Counted from the first letter of the stretch, positions 51,256 to 60,435 are shown. The stretch is 64,000 nt of DNA from Promethearchaeati archaeon (GCA_013166775.1 JABLTJ010000001.1:1-64000), one strand, 5' to 3'. Numbers and translations: made by a program. The notes: generated by a model from the sequence alone, not told the origin.

Positions 51256-53686
51256 TCTTTCTTTCTTTTTGTTCTCCTTTTAGAAAATCTAATTCTTCCT
51301 TCATCCCTTTTATTTCCTCCCCTTTCTCAATTTCATTATAATTTGAATAAACATAATCAATTATATCTGAAGCAATTTTCTCTCCTATACCTTTGATTTC
51401 AAAGAAATCTTCCAATTTTGCTGTAATTATTTCTCTAACAGACCCAAAATGCTTTAGCAAGCGATTTGCAATTTTCTGATCAACATGAGGTAGAGAAGCT
51501 ATAGTTTCTTCTAGTTGAATCTTCAACCCTAAACCTTTTCTCTTACCTATTGAAACTCTCCTTTTTCTCTCTTCTTGTTCTCTCTTGGCTAATGCGAATA
51601 ATATTTCGGCGGTCTCTTTTTGATTTTTGGTGTATATTATTGGAATCCTGAAATCAGTTGCTAATGAGGTTATGGCTCCAGCTAAGGCACGAGGATGAAG
51701 AGAAGAACCATATAAACTGAATTCTCCTTCTAAAAGAATTATAGGCTTAGCACAGTTTTCAACAAGTATTTTTGTTTGAGTAAATAGTCTTTTATCCAAA
51801 ATAGATTTGACGAAATCCTCTCCTGTTTTTCTTTCAACAACAACTTGATCTGAACAAATATAATCACCCATTTCCAATCTTTCAAAACCTAACTCAACTT
51901 CTTTGTTAATCAGCTCTTTGATAACAAGTGTATTTCTTTCTCTGCTATCGCATATGATTTTAATTCCATCTTTTCCTTCTTCGATTTCTTTACTTTCTTC
52001 TGTTTCAACTGCCAAACCATCTTCAATTTCTTCAGATTCTTCATCTAATTTAGTTTCGCTTTTTGCTTCTTCTAGATACTCCATAATACCTTTTTGTTTT
52101 TCTTTTTTAGTTGGACTTTTTTGTTTGTCTGTAGCATTCATCTCTCTTATGATTCTTTTCATTTTTTGAGCTTGCTTCTTAGATGCCCACATATAAGCTT
52201 CATCTCTGGTTCCTTCAGCTATTAGCATAATTACTTTACCCTTCTTTCTTCTGCCAGTTCGCCCTTTTCTTTGTATTAATCTAATAGCATTTGGGACTGC
52301 ATCATAAAAAACGACTAATTCACATTCACCTATGTCTAGACCTTCTTCTGCAACGCTTGTAGAAACAAGAACATTATAAGAACCGTCGCGAAAAGCTTGC
52401 ATAATCTCTATTTGCTCCTTTTGCGATAGTCCCTTATCCCCTCTTCCTGATGATTGCCCCACAAACCAATGAGCGTTAACGTTTTCTATTGCATTAAGTT
52501 CGTCGCTTATCATCTTAGCTGTTACTCTAAAGTGAGAAAAGACTAAGATTCTATTTTCAGGATTTCTTTTAACTTCTTTCTCTATTATATCCTTCAAGCG
52601 TTCTAGTTTAGGGTGTATTTCCTTTTTATCTTGCAAGGTTTCAACAGCTTCTATGACTGTTTTCATTTCATCTGAGAACATTAGTTCCTTTAATGCTCTA
52701 CTACCCTTTCCGAATTTAATATCATTTATTTGCCCTTCTAGATACTTACTCAAAGAAGGTATTCCCTGAGTTTCTATCAACTCAATAGCGTGAGATAAGC
52801 GTATCGAGTTCCCTACATAAGACATTGCTCTGAAAAAATCTGTTCGATTTTCTTCATGTTTGTCTGAAAATTTTTCATTAACTTTAGCTCTTAATGTTAA
52901 CAATACTCTCCTCGGATTATTTCTAGGAAGGGCGGATTGAATTATTTTTAGCTCTTTTAATCCTTCTAGCATTATCTTAAATAATTCATTTAATATATCT
53001 ATAATTGTACTGAATTCTTTGGGTAAAGGTATTATCTCCCAATTCTCTTCTATATCATGTATATACAATTTAACATCATCAGAGCTTTCATCTCTCATCT
53101 CAACATTTGAGATATTGAGATTCTGCTGAACTTCTTCTATCCTCTCGGGATTTGCACCAGGACTGGCAGTGATTCCTAACAATAGGGGGTTCTTGGTCTT
53201 TTTATAATACTGTTCTGCAATGAAAACGTAGCTATGGTCTCCAACTGCTTTATGTGCTTCATCAAAGCAAAGAAAAACAACATCCTCAAGTTTTACTCTC
53301 CTTTGAATAATATCATTTTGAATTGTTTGTGGAGTACAAATAAAAACCTGACCTGTTTCCCAAATCTCCCTTCTTTTTTTTGGTTCAATTTGACCTGATA
53401 TTTGTATTATTTTGTCTGTATCAATGTTTAATGATTCTCTTGTAGTATACTCGTGCTGGTCAAGTAATGGTTTTGTAGGAGCGCAAAAAACTATCTTTCC
53501 TTCAGGAAATTTCTCCAAACGATGAGCTGCAATCATTAGAAAAAGTATTGTTTTACCTAATCCCGTTGGAAGAATTACTAAAGAATTCTTCTTAATGCAC
53601 GAAGCAAATAGTGTTTGCTGATATAGTCTTGCTTCTACCTTGTCAGGCTTGATTAGTGGGTGATTGATATACTCAGTTTGCACCAT
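51245..53686 (-). CDS. hef: Hef-type helicase-nuclease (FANCM/XPF family)
   Basis: Hef acts on stalled and branched forks. The superfamily 2 helicase half has the P-loop LPTGLGKTILF, DEAH in CFDEAHKAV, SAT-like TASPG and the arginine motif QRKGRTGRR. The C-terminal half has the XPF nuclease motif VVERKTGEDF (the ERKxxxD core) and two helix-hairpin-helix segments (SLPHVDQKIANRLLKHFGS, FEIKGIGEKIASDI). I place the start at the ATG at 53686 (MVQTEYIN); the frame extends to 53764. The 813-residue length fits the full-length enzyme. Confidence 0.94.
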   Translation of the reverse strand: MVQTEYINHPLIKPDKVEARLYQQTLFASCIKKNSLVILPTGLGKTILFLMIAAHRLEKFPEGKIVFCAPTKPLLDQHEYTTRESLNIDTDKIIQISGQIEPKKRREIWETGQVFICTPQTIQNDIIQRRVKLEDVVFLCFDEAHKAVGDHSYVFIAEQYYKKTKNPLLLGITASPGANPERIEEVQQNLNISNVEMRDESSDDVKLYIHDIEENWEIIPLPKEFSTIIDILNELFKIMLEGLKELKIIQSALPRNNPRRVLLTLRAKVNEKFSDKHEENRTDFFRAMSYVGNSIRLSHAIELIETQGIPSLSKYLEGQINDIKFGKGSRALKELMFSDEMKTVIEAVETLQDKKEIHPKLERLKDIIEKEVKRNPENRILVFSHFRVTAKMISDELNAIENVNAHWFVGQSSGRGDKGLSQKEQIEIMQAFRDGSYNVLVSTSVAEEGLDIGECELVVFYDAVPNAIRLIQRKGRTGRRKKGKVIMLIAEGTRDEAYMWASKKQAQKMKRIIREMNATDKQKSPTKKEKQKGIMEYLEEAKSETKLDEESEEIEDGLAVETEESKEIEEGKDGIKIICDSRERNTLVIKELINKEVELGFERLEMGDYICSDQVVVERKTGEDFVKSILDKRLFTQTKILVENCAKPIILLEGEFSLYGSSLHPRALAGAITSLATDFRIPIIYTKNQKETAEILFALAKREQEERKRRVSIGKRKGLGLKIQLEETIASLPHVDQKIANRLLKHFGSVREIITAKLEDFFEIKGIGEKIASDIIDYVYSNYNEIEKGEEIKGMKEELDFLKGEQKERKTKK

Positions 53687-53837
53687 ATGATACCACAATT
53701 GCAATTTGCATACAATGTTTGACTTTTTACTATATAAGAACTGTTGATATAGATTCCATGCCAAACAATGAGTTCCTAGGAATATTGAATGCGTAAATCT
53801 TATATGTCACTTTCATCAGAAACAATTGTGATTTAAA

Positions 53838-55355
53838 TTGAGTTCTTCCGACGCACTATCAAATAATGGTGACTCGTCACTTCCTACAGTTAAAGTAGGT
53901 ATTTTAGTTAGTGCCATCGGAATTGGAATTTTCATGTCTACGCTTGATGCTACGATTGTTGTGATTATTTTAGAGAAAATAAAAAGTTTTTATGAAGTTA
54001 CTTCAAATAGAGTTCAGTGGGTAATATTAGCATATCTTCTTGTAATGATGGCTTTCACTGTAATTGCTGGAGATTTAGGAGATAAATTCAGCAATAAACT
54101 TATTTTTCAAATTGGCATGGCTGTATTCGCGTTAGGATCTATGTTCTGTTTTTTGGCAAGTCGACCTGGTCTAATTCTAAGTAATTCTTTTTGGTGGTTA
54201 GTTCTTGGTCGTGCAATTCAAGCATTTGGAGCAACTGGAATGGTTGCTAATGGAATGGCTCTTATTACGTGTTTCACAACAAAAAAGAATCGAGGAACCG
54301 CAGTTGGTATAAACAATCTATTAATCTCTATTTCCGTTGTTATAGGTCCCGTTTTGGGTGCTGTGATTAGTGATTCAATTTTGAATTGGGGAGGTGTTTT
54401 TATAATTAATGTACCTCTTGGCATTATAGGATTTATATGGGTCCAATTTGCAATTCCTGCAACTCCTCCATGCGCTGGAGAACAAAAAACTGATTATGTT
54501 GGTTCTATTCTTCTTTCCCTATTCCTTACAACTCTTATACTCAGTTTTACTATATTTGTAGACATAGATATTGAAAGCGCAAAATTGTGGGCAGGAATCA
54601 GTTTATTATGCAGCATAATCATATTTCCATTGTTTATCTTTTGGGAAAAGAGAGTAGAGAATCCTATTGTCGACTTAGGGATGTTGAAAAATAAGAAAAT
54701 ATCTATTGGTCTATTTACAGCTATTATGAAACACCAGGGTTATATTGTTATTATTTATCATATTAATCTCTATTTACAAGAAATGGGAATAGTAGAGAAT
54801 ATTCTGCAGGTGGGGCTTATAATTGCGGGATTACCTGTTGGGATGGCATTAATGGCTGCATTCGCAGGTAAATTATCAAATACTATCGATGCTCGTATCT
54901 TATGTACGGTGGCAGCAGCTGGAGTTGCAGTATTATTATTATTGTTAGCTATATTCTTAGACATTCAAACTCCAATCTGGTTTTATGTTTTTACTGCCTT
55001 TACAATTGGTTTAAGCATTGGTTTGTTCATGTCACCAAATGCCAATTCAATAATGTCTGCTGCTCCTAAAGAGAAATTGGGAGTTGCTAGCAGTTTGCAC
55101 GGATTAACTACAAGCATCGGTATAAATTTAGGTATAGCTCTTTCTACTCTAGTATTCACATTATCAGGTAACATTCTTTCGAAATCCAATGGTCAACCTG
55201 CTGAAAATCCAATTAACTATGTACCTGCAATGCAATGGATGTTTGGTGTGTTTGCTATAATACTAGCTATAACTGCAGTAATTTCCTACTTTAGAGGAAA
55301 AGAAGATAGAACAGTTAGTCAACCAACACTAGAACCTGAATTAAAAACAATTTAA
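53838..55355 (+). CDS. MFS drug-export transporter, DHA2 (14-helix) type
   Basis: The 505-residue protein has about 14 hydrophobic segments and the DHA2 motifs: STLDATIVVIILEKI in helix 1, WVILAYLLVMMAF in helix 2, GDLGDKFSNK loop, and GPVLGAVISDSILNWGGVFIINVP in the antiporter motif C region. Proton-coupled export of toxic organic compounds is likely; the substrate is unknown. The start is a TTG (53838) with GTGATT upstream. It is followed by ValRS on the same strand. Confidence 0.9.
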   Translation: MSSSDALSNNGDSSLPTVKVGILVSAIGIGIFMSTLDATIVVIILEKIKSFYEVTSNRVQWVILAYLLVMMAFTVIAGDLGDKFSNKLIFQIGMAVFALGSMFCFLASRPGLILSNSFWWLVLGRAIQAFGATGMVANGMALITCFTTKKNRGTAVGINNLLISISVVIGPVLGAVISDSILNWGGVFIINVPLGIIGFIWVQFAIPATPPCAGEQKTDYVGSILLSLFLTTLILSFTIFVDIDIESAKLWAGISLLCSIIIFPLFIFWEKRVENPIVDLGMLKNKKISIGLFTAIMKHQGYIVIIYHINLYLQEMGIVENILQVGLIIAGLPVGMALMAAFAGKLSNTIDARILCTVAAAGVAVLLLLLAIFLDIQTPIWFYVFTAFTIGLSIGLFMSPNANSIMSAAPKEKLGVASSLHGLTTSIGINLGIALSTLVFTLSGNILSKSNGQPAENPINYVPAMQWMFGVFAIILAITAVISYFRGKEDRTVSQPTLEPELKTI

Positions 55356-55432
55356 TTATTCAAGTTAAGAAAAGTTGTCGATTTTTTAATAAAGCTATTT
55401 CATTAGTTGTTAATATAACAAGAAAGAAATTT

Positions 55433-55454
55433 ATTGAGTGTGTTATCACTCAAT
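55433..55454. repeat. 8-bp inverted repeat between the MFS and ValRS genes
   Basis: ATTGAGTG and CACTCAAT flank six bases (TGTTAT), followed by a run of T. It is 43 bases before the ValRS start codon and 78 after the MFS stop. It could be a terminator hairpin or an operator. Confidence 0.5.
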
Positions 55455-55496
55455 TTTTAAAGCAAAGACAAAAGAAAGATAGTGTAGGTGACAGCG

Positions 55497-57965
55497 TTGA
55501 ATGAATTTATTCCCCAACTGAAAGAAAGAACCTATAACCCAAAAATTCAGGATATTGAGTTATTCAAAAAATGGCAAAAAGAGAGGTTGTTTGCTTTCAA
55601 CAAAAATTCTGGTAAAGAAATTTATTCTATAGACACTCCTCCACCTTATGCAAATGCTCCTTGGCATATGGGAGGTGCGGTCCATTATAGCGGTATTGAT
55701 ATGATTGCTAGATATATGAGAATGAGAGGACATGAAGTTTTGTTTCCCATGTGCTTAGATAGAAATGGACTGCCTATTGAGGTTCAAGCAGAAAAAGAAT
55801 TCAAAATATCAATGCACGAAGTACCTAGAGAAGATTTTCTTAAAATGTGTAAAGACATTCTAGATCGTGTGGGAGATCAAATCTTACATGTTTGTCGAAT
55901 ACTTGGTTTCAGTAATAATTCATTCGAATGGGAAGAAGTGTATAAAACAGATCACGAACAATACAGAGCACTAACTCAATCAACGTTTATTCAGCTTTAC
56001 AAAAAAAATCTTATTTATGAAGATAATAGACCTAACAATTATTGCACTAGGTGTAAAACGACAATAGCAGATAATGAAATCGATCATAAATCGGGCTCTC
56101 ATCTTCTTTATGATGTAAAATTCAAGGTAAAGGAGACAGGGGAAGAACTAATCATTTCTACTTCTCGTCCAGAGTTGATTCCTGCAATTGGAGTTGTGAT
56201 TTTTAATCCTAAAGATGAAAGATATGCACATTTGGATAGTAAAACGGCTATATCTCCATTGTTTCAAGATGAAGTTCCAATAATGACTCATCATTATGCA
56301 AAAATGGATTATGGGACTGGAATAATGATGGTTTGTGCATATGGTGATTCAGGTGATGTACAGATACTAAGAGAACTGCAATTGAATCCCAGAACAATAA
56401 TCAATATGGATGGGAAAATTACTGGTGCTGTCTCACAATATGAGGGATTAAAAGTAAAGGAAGCTAAAAAGCAAATTGCAAGAGACTTAGAGAGTCAAGG
56501 ATTTATTGAAGATAAGAAGGATGTGCCTCACAACTTTCCTATTTGTTCTCGATGTTCTAATGAAGTAGAATTTCTTGCAATGCCCGAATATTACTTAAAA
56601 CAAGTGGAATTTGTTCCAAAACTGAAAGAGTATTCGGACATTATGACTTTTTTCCCTACTTACATGAAGCAAGTATGGGTAGACTGGTTAAATTCCATAA
56701 CCATTGATTGGCCAATTAGTAGGCGTCGTTATTATGGTACTGAAGTTCCAATATGGTATTGTAAAAAATGTAATCATCCATGTTTACCAGAGTCTGGATC
56801 ATATTATCAACCTTGGAAGGATGATCCTCCTTTTGAAAGTTGTGAGAAATGTGGTACTTCAGAAGGATTTGAAGGAGATACTAGAACCTTTGATACTTGG
56901 ATGGATTCATCCATTAGTGAAATTTATATTACATCGCACCCCCATAATAAAAGAGATGATGATTTATTTGAACAATTGAATAACAGATCTTACATTTGCG
57001 ATATGAGGCCACAAGGTAAAGATATAGTACGAACTTGGTTACACTATACTATGTTGAGAGGATTTCAGCTTTACAATAAACCAGCATTTAATCATGCATG
57101 GATTTCAGGACATGTTGTAGATAGTAAAGGGGAAAAATTTTCTAAAAGCAAAGGAACAGCTGTTATGCCTGAAGAAATGATTGAAAAGTACGGTGGGGAT
57201 GCAGTTCGATTTTATGGCGCTTCAGAAGCAAGTCATGGCTCTGATATTCGTTTTAATGAGCAAAGGTTACAAGGAGTTTCAAAATTTATCAATAAGATAT
57301 TCAATATTGCGAAGTTTGTTAGCAGATTTCCAATTATCGAAGATGAATCAGAGATCGATTTACAACTTGCTGATGAATGGATTCTATCAGAACTTGCATA
57401 TGTGATTCAAGAATCGATGAAAGGTTATGATATATACGATTTCCAGATACCTAGTAAGATTTTGCGAAACTTTGCCTGGGAGACCTTCGCATCTCATTAT
57501 GTTGAGTTGGTTAAGGGAAGAGCATATAATAGAGATAACGCTTTTACAGACAAACAACAGAAAGCTGCTTGGTTCTCTCTGCATAAAGTAATAAGAGAAT
57601 TGACAAAAGCTTATGCTCCAATTATTCCATTTGTTACAGATTTAATTTATAGAGATTTATATGGTCGAACTGTTCATTTGGAATCTTTTCCAAAACCTAC
57701 GGAGATAATCGGTCAAGAAAAATACCGGGAGTTAACATCACAGATTCTGGAAATTAATTCTGCAATTTGGAAATTTAAGAAGAGCAAAAAAGTAGCTCTT
57801 TCCGCATCAATAAAACGAGCAATAATCCCCGCAAGTCTAACTCCTCTCTCAAAGGATTTAGTTTCCATGCATAAAATAGAGCAAATCGCGAACAAGAAGG
57901 ATGAGATGGAAACAATGGAAAGTATAGTTTTAACTGATGGTGTGAATATTTTCCTAGACCTGTAA
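55497..57965 (+). CDS. valS: Valyl-tRNA synthetase (archaeal type)
   Basis: Class I synthetase: the HIGH-like motif is in NAPWHMGGAVHY (His-Met-Gly-Gly) and the KMSKS motif is KFSKSKG. YCTRCKTTIADNEID and CSRCSNEVEF, plus the CKKCNHPC and CEKCGTSEGF pairs, are zinc elements. DRNGLPIEVQAEKE and TFDTWMDSSISE are family stretches. The layout matches the archaeal ValRS group with PWH(I/M)GxxxHY. I take the TTG at 55497, since AGGTGA lies 5 bases before it; a GTG at 55488 is also in frame. Confidence 0.9.
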   Translation: MNEFIPQLKERTYNPKIQDIELFKKWQKERLFAFNKNSGKEIYSIDTPPPYANAPWHMGGAVHYSGIDMIARYMRMRGHEVLFPMCLDRNGLPIEVQAEKEFKISMHEVPREDFLKMCKDILDRVGDQILHVCRILGFSNNSFEWEEVYKTDHEQYRALTQSTFIQLYKKNLIYEDNRPNNYCTRCKTTIADNEIDHKSGSHLLYDVKFKVKETGEELIISTSRPELIPAIGVVIFNPKDERYAHLDSKTAISPLFQDEVPIMTHHYAKMDYGTGIMMVCAYGDSGDVQILRELQLNPRTIINMDGKITGAVSQYEGLKVKEAKKQIARDLESQGFIEDKKDVPHNFPICSRCSNEVEFLAMPEYYLKQVEFVPKLKEYSDIMTFFPTYMKQVWVDWLNSITIDWPISRRRYYGTEVPIWYCKKCNHPCLPESGSYYQPWKDDPPFESCEKCGTSEGFEGDTRTFDTWMDSSISEIYITSHPHNKRDDDLFEQLNNRSYICDMRPQGKDIVRTWLHYTMLRGFQLYNKPAFNHAWISGHVVDSKGEKFSKSKGTAVMPEEMIEKYGGDAVRFYGASEASHGSDIRFNEQRLQGVSKFINKIFNIAKFVSRFPIIEDESEIDLQLADEWILSELAYVIQESMKGYDIYDFQIPSKILRNFAWETFASHYVELVKGRAYNRDNAFTDKQQKAAWFSLHKVIRELTKAYAPIIPFVTDLIYRDLYGRTVHLESFPKPTEIIGQEKYRELTSQILEINSAIWKFKKSKKVALSASIKRAIIPASLTPLSKDLVSMHKIEQIANKKDEMETMESIVLTDGVNIFLDL

Positions 57966-58002
57966 CACTTATCCAATCGATTTTTCTGCTTTATTTAATC
58001 AT

Positions 58003-58023
58003 GATTTTCTTTTTTTCTCTTTC
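58003..58023 (+). terminator. T-rich terminator after ValRS
   Basis: Downstream of the ValRS stop the coding strand carries a run with seven T in a row, within a strongly pyrimidine-rich stretch, as archaeal terminators often do. Confidence 0.35.
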
Positions 58024-58183
58024 ACACATTAGCTCAATAAAGAAAACCATTTTAAATGAAGAATTTGACGAAGAGTTTACTGGGCGTATTAAGATAACAA
58101 ATTGTAAGCGTTAATAAACCTTAAAAATTGTGCTCTTACCCGCTAATGTAGTCAATAAAACAAAGAATATAGGAGAATTAAGA

Positions 58184-58648
58184 TTGCCAACCTATAGATA
58201 TTCAGTTCAAACCGATCCAGATAGATCAGCAAAAGCTTCTGCTAGAGACATAGGAATTAGTAGAAAAGCTTCAAGAGAAATATGTAGAGCAATAAAGGGT
58301 ATGACTATCCATCAATCCATAGAATTCCTTGAAGCAGTAATAGAAAAGAAGGTTGCTGTACCATACAGGCGTTTTAAAAGAAATGTAGGTCACAAAAGTA
58401 ATGTGGTTGGGTGGACTGGTGGGCGATATCCAGAGAAAGCAGCAAAAGAAATTTTGAAAGTTGTAAGGAATCTTGAGAACAATGCAGAGAATAATCAATT
58501 GCAACTCGATAAGTGTAGAATTGTTCATGCATCAACTCTTCAAGGTACTAAACAGAAAGCAATTTTCTATAGAGCACAAGGAAGATCTTCTCCTAAAGTT
58601 AGAGAGTTTGTACATATTGAATTAATTGCTGAAGTAGCAGAAAGCTAA
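58184..58648 (+). CDS. rpl22: Ribosomal protein uL22
   Basis: The 154-residue protein begins MPTYRYSVQ and contains IGISRKASREICRAIKGMTI, NVGHKSNVVGWTGGRYPEKA and a beta-hairpin with AQGRSSPKVREFVHIELI, as in archaeal uL22 with its tunnel loop. The TTG at 58184 follows AGGAG with 8 bases between; the frame is open from 58130 but the added part is not family-like. It is the first gene of the ribosomal run here; uS19, uL2, uL23 and uL4 are not upstream. Confidence 0.95.
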   Translation: MPTYRYSVQTDPDRSAKASARDIGISRKASREICRAIKGMTIHQSIEFLEAVIEKKVAVPYRRFKRNVGHKSNVVGWTGGRYPEKAAKEILKVVRNLENNAENNQLQLDKCRIVHASTLQGTKQKAIFYRAQGRSSPKVREFVHIELIAEVAES

Positions 58649-58658
58649 GGTGTAATGT

Positions 58659-59672
58659 ATGCCAACAACTAAAGATTATCTATTAAAAAAATATCAAAGA
58701 AATGCTATTGATGAATATTTAGCAAAGGAGTTAAGAAATGCTGAATATGGGGGAGTTGAGTTAAGAAGAACCCCTCTTGGGGATAGAGTTATTTTAAAAG
58801 TAGGGAGAGTAGGATTAGCAATTGGGGGGAGAGGAAGAAATATACACAGAATAACTGAAAGACTTAGAGAAGATTATGGTCTTGATAATCCACAAATTGA
58901 AGTTACTGAAGTTGATAATCCAGAGTTAGATTCAAGAATTATGGCATACCGTTTAGCTTCCTCACTAGAAAGAGGAAGACATTTCAGAAGAAGTGCACAT
59001 GGTATCATAAGGAGAATTCTTTCTTCTGGAGCTAAGGGAGTAGAAATTAAAATTAGTGGTAAAATAACAAGTCAAAGGGCAAGAGTAGAAACATTCAGAG
59101 CTGGATTTGTTGCAAAAGCCGGTGATCCCGCTGATCGATTTGTTGATGTTGGAAAAGCTCAAGCGCTAATTAGAAGAGGACTAATTGGGGTTCAAGTTCA
59201 TATAATGCAAGGAGAAGCATTGCTTCCTGATGATATAGAAATAACTGCTGAACCTACTTCAACATCAATGATTGTGGTTACTGAAGGTGAAGAACCAGAA
59301 ATAATTGAAGAAATTAGTGAAGAAGCTATTGAAGATGTTTTTGAAGAACTTGAAGAGTACCCAGAGATTGAAGCAGAAATTAAGGCAACCAAAAAAACAA
59401 AGAAATCCAAAGATGAATTTGCAGAGCTCGATGAAGTAGATAAAGTATCCAAGCCAAAGAAGGCACCTAAGAAGGAAGAAGTATCCAAGCCAAAGAAGGC
59501 ACCCAAGAAGGAAGAAGAAGCTAAGCCAAAGAAGGCACCTAAGAAGGAAGAAGAAGCTAAGCCAAAGAAGGCACCTAAGAAGGAAGAAGAAGCTAAGCCA
59601 AAGAAGGCACCTAAGAAGGAAGAAGAAGCTAAGCCAAAGAAGGTAACTAAGAAAAAGGAAAAAGAAGAATAA
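58659..59672 (+). CDS. rps3: Ribosomal protein uS3 with repetitive lysine-rich C-terminal tail
   Basis: The core (residues 1-205) has the KH domain with VGLAIGGRGRNIHRITERL and the C-domain with GKITSQRARVETFRAGFV. After it comes an acidic segment (about 215-250; EEPEIIEEISEEAIEDVFEE) and a tail of 12-residue repeats KPKKAPKKEE-E-A (about 263-330), a total of 337 residues where archaeal uS3 usually has about 210-240. The tail is encoded by near-identical 36-base repeats, see 59445-59660. The core looks normal, so it is surely functional. Confidence 0.95.
   Translation: MPTTKDYLLKKYQRNAIDEYLAKELRNAEYGGVELRRTPLGDRVILKVGRVGLAIGGRGRNIHRITERLREDYGLDNPQIEVTEVDNPELDSRIMAYRLASSLERGRHFRRSAHGIIRRILSSGAKGVEIKISGKITSQRARVETFRAGFVAKAGDPADRFVDVGKAQALIRRGLIGVQVHIMQGEALLPDDIEITAEPTSTSMIVVTEGEEPEIIEEISEEAIEDVFEELEEYPEIEAEIKATKKTKKSKDEFAELDEVDKVSKPKKAPKKEEVSKPKKAPKKEEEAKPKKAPKKEEEAKPKKAPKKEEEAKPKKAPKKEEEAKPKKVTKKKEKEE
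59445..59660 (+). repeat. Tandem 36-bp coding repeat in the uS3 gene
   Basis: Five almost identical 36-base units (starts 59445, 59481, 59517, 59553, 59589) and a diverged sixth encode K-P-K-K-A-P-K-K-E-E repeats. The near-identity of the DNA shows recent unit duplication or frequent conversion. Confidence 0.93.
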
Positions 59673-59683
59673 AGGTGATATGG

Positions 59684-59887
59684 ATGGCACTTATTCGAAC
59701 AAGCGAAATCAGAAAAATGACTAAAGAGCAAAGAATAAAAAAATTAGATGAATATAAAAAGAAATTATTCACAGTTCGTTCAGAATTGTCTTCTGGAGGA
59801 TCAATTGAAAATCCAGGTCAAATTAATGATTATAAAACAGCAATAGCTCGTATTTTAACAATAATGACTGAATTAGATGAAATTTAG
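59684..59887 (+). CDS. rpl29: Ribosomal protein uL29
   Basis: A 67-residue helical hairpin protein: MALIRTSEIRKMTKEQRIKK, then KKLFTVRSELSSGG and the closing helix INDYKTAIARILTIM. The ATG at 59684 has GGTGA 5 bases before it, so the in-frame GTG at 59675 is unlikely. Its TAG is directly followed by the ATG of Rpp29. Confidence 0.93.
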   Translation: MALIRTSEIRKMTKEQRIKKLDEYKKKLFTVRSELSSGGSIENPGQINDYKTAIARILTIMTELDEI

Positions 59888-60196
59888 ATGAATCTTAAAA
59901 CTAGAAAAAAAGATAGGTTATCTGAAGTTTGGTCTAAACTAGCTGCTACATTATGTGGCTTGAAGCTTATCATAAAAGAAAGTTCATCTAAAGAACTGGA
60001 GGGAATTAAGGGATTAGTTTTAGAAGAAACAGCTCAAATGATAAAATTGAAAACAGAGGAAAAAACAATCTGGATTCCAAAGAAGAACCAGTTTTTTGAA
60101 ATAGAACTGAAAAATGGTTTAAAATATCTAGTGGACGGTAAGATTTTGCTTGGAAAGCCTGAAGCAAGAATTAAAAGAAAAATCCCAAATTGGTAA
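59888..60196 (+). CDS. rnp1: RNase P protein Rpp29 (Rnp1)
   Basis: Rpp29 is a subunit of archaeal RNase P. The Sm-like beta barrel (LEGIKGLVLEETAQMIKLKT, IWIPKKNQFFEIEL) and terminal LGKPEARIKRKIPNW are diagnostic. Its place between uL29 and uS17 is conserved in archaea. It starts with no gap after uL29; the following 240 bases before uS17 are unusual, see the leader entry. Confidence 0.93.
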   Translation: MNLKTRKKDRLSEVWSKLAATLCGLKLIIKESSSKELEGIKGLVLEETAQMIKLKTEEKTIWIPKKNQFFEIELKNGLKYLVDGKILLGKPEARIKRKIPNW

Positions 60197-60306
60197 TAAG
60201 AAGCAATTTTACGTATTTTATTCCACTAAAGAGATTTTTCTTAACAATGAAAAGGATTAAAAAGATAAGAGAGGGGAAATGATAGTCAAAAATAAATTCT
60301 ATTAGA

Positions 60307-60315
60307 ATATAAATA
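60307..60315 (+). promoter_or_regulatory. TATA-like promoter inside the ribosomal operon, before uS17
   Basis: ATATAAATA lies about 25 bases before 60333, where the folded leader begins. A promoter here would start a second transcript from uS17 onward, with that fold at its 5' end. Confidence 0.5.
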
Positions 60316-60332
60316 GGATTTGAGGTATTTGA

Positions 60333-60413
60333 CGTCTTACTCCAAGAAAATTGGAGCCGAGATTGTTAGCTCTTTACTTTTGAATAATAAAGAGCGAACA
60401 TGGGTATAAGACG
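60333..60413 (+). promoter_or_regulatory. Three-way-junction RNA element in the uS17 leader
   Basis: CGTCTTA (60333-60339) pairs with TAAGACG (60407-60413) and encloses two hairpins: CTCCAA/TTGGAG with a GAAAA loop (60340-60356), and GCTCTTTA/TAAAGAGC with an 11-base loop (60369-60395). All 21 pairs are Watson-Crick. It lies between Rpp29 and uS17, 8 bases before the GAGGTG ribosome site of uS17. Ribosomal protein autoregulation or a stable small RNA are possible roles (inference). Confidence 0.65.
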
Positions 60414-60435
60414 CTGTACCGAGGTGGAAAAAAGA

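Noticed and set aside
59445-59660. Regular 36-bp repeats resembling CRISPR repeat length
   Set aside because: The units are directly adjacent with no spacers and lie in frame inside the uS3 coding region.
59198-59731. Two long minus-strand frames across the uS3 tail
   Set aside because: They arise from the low-complexity 36-bp repeats and translate to repetitive Phe/Leu runs; uS3 is certain on the other strand.
60400-60435. uS17 start at the ATG at 60400
   Set aside because: It lies inside the folded leader and lacks a ribosome site; ATG 60436 follows GAGGTG at good spacing.
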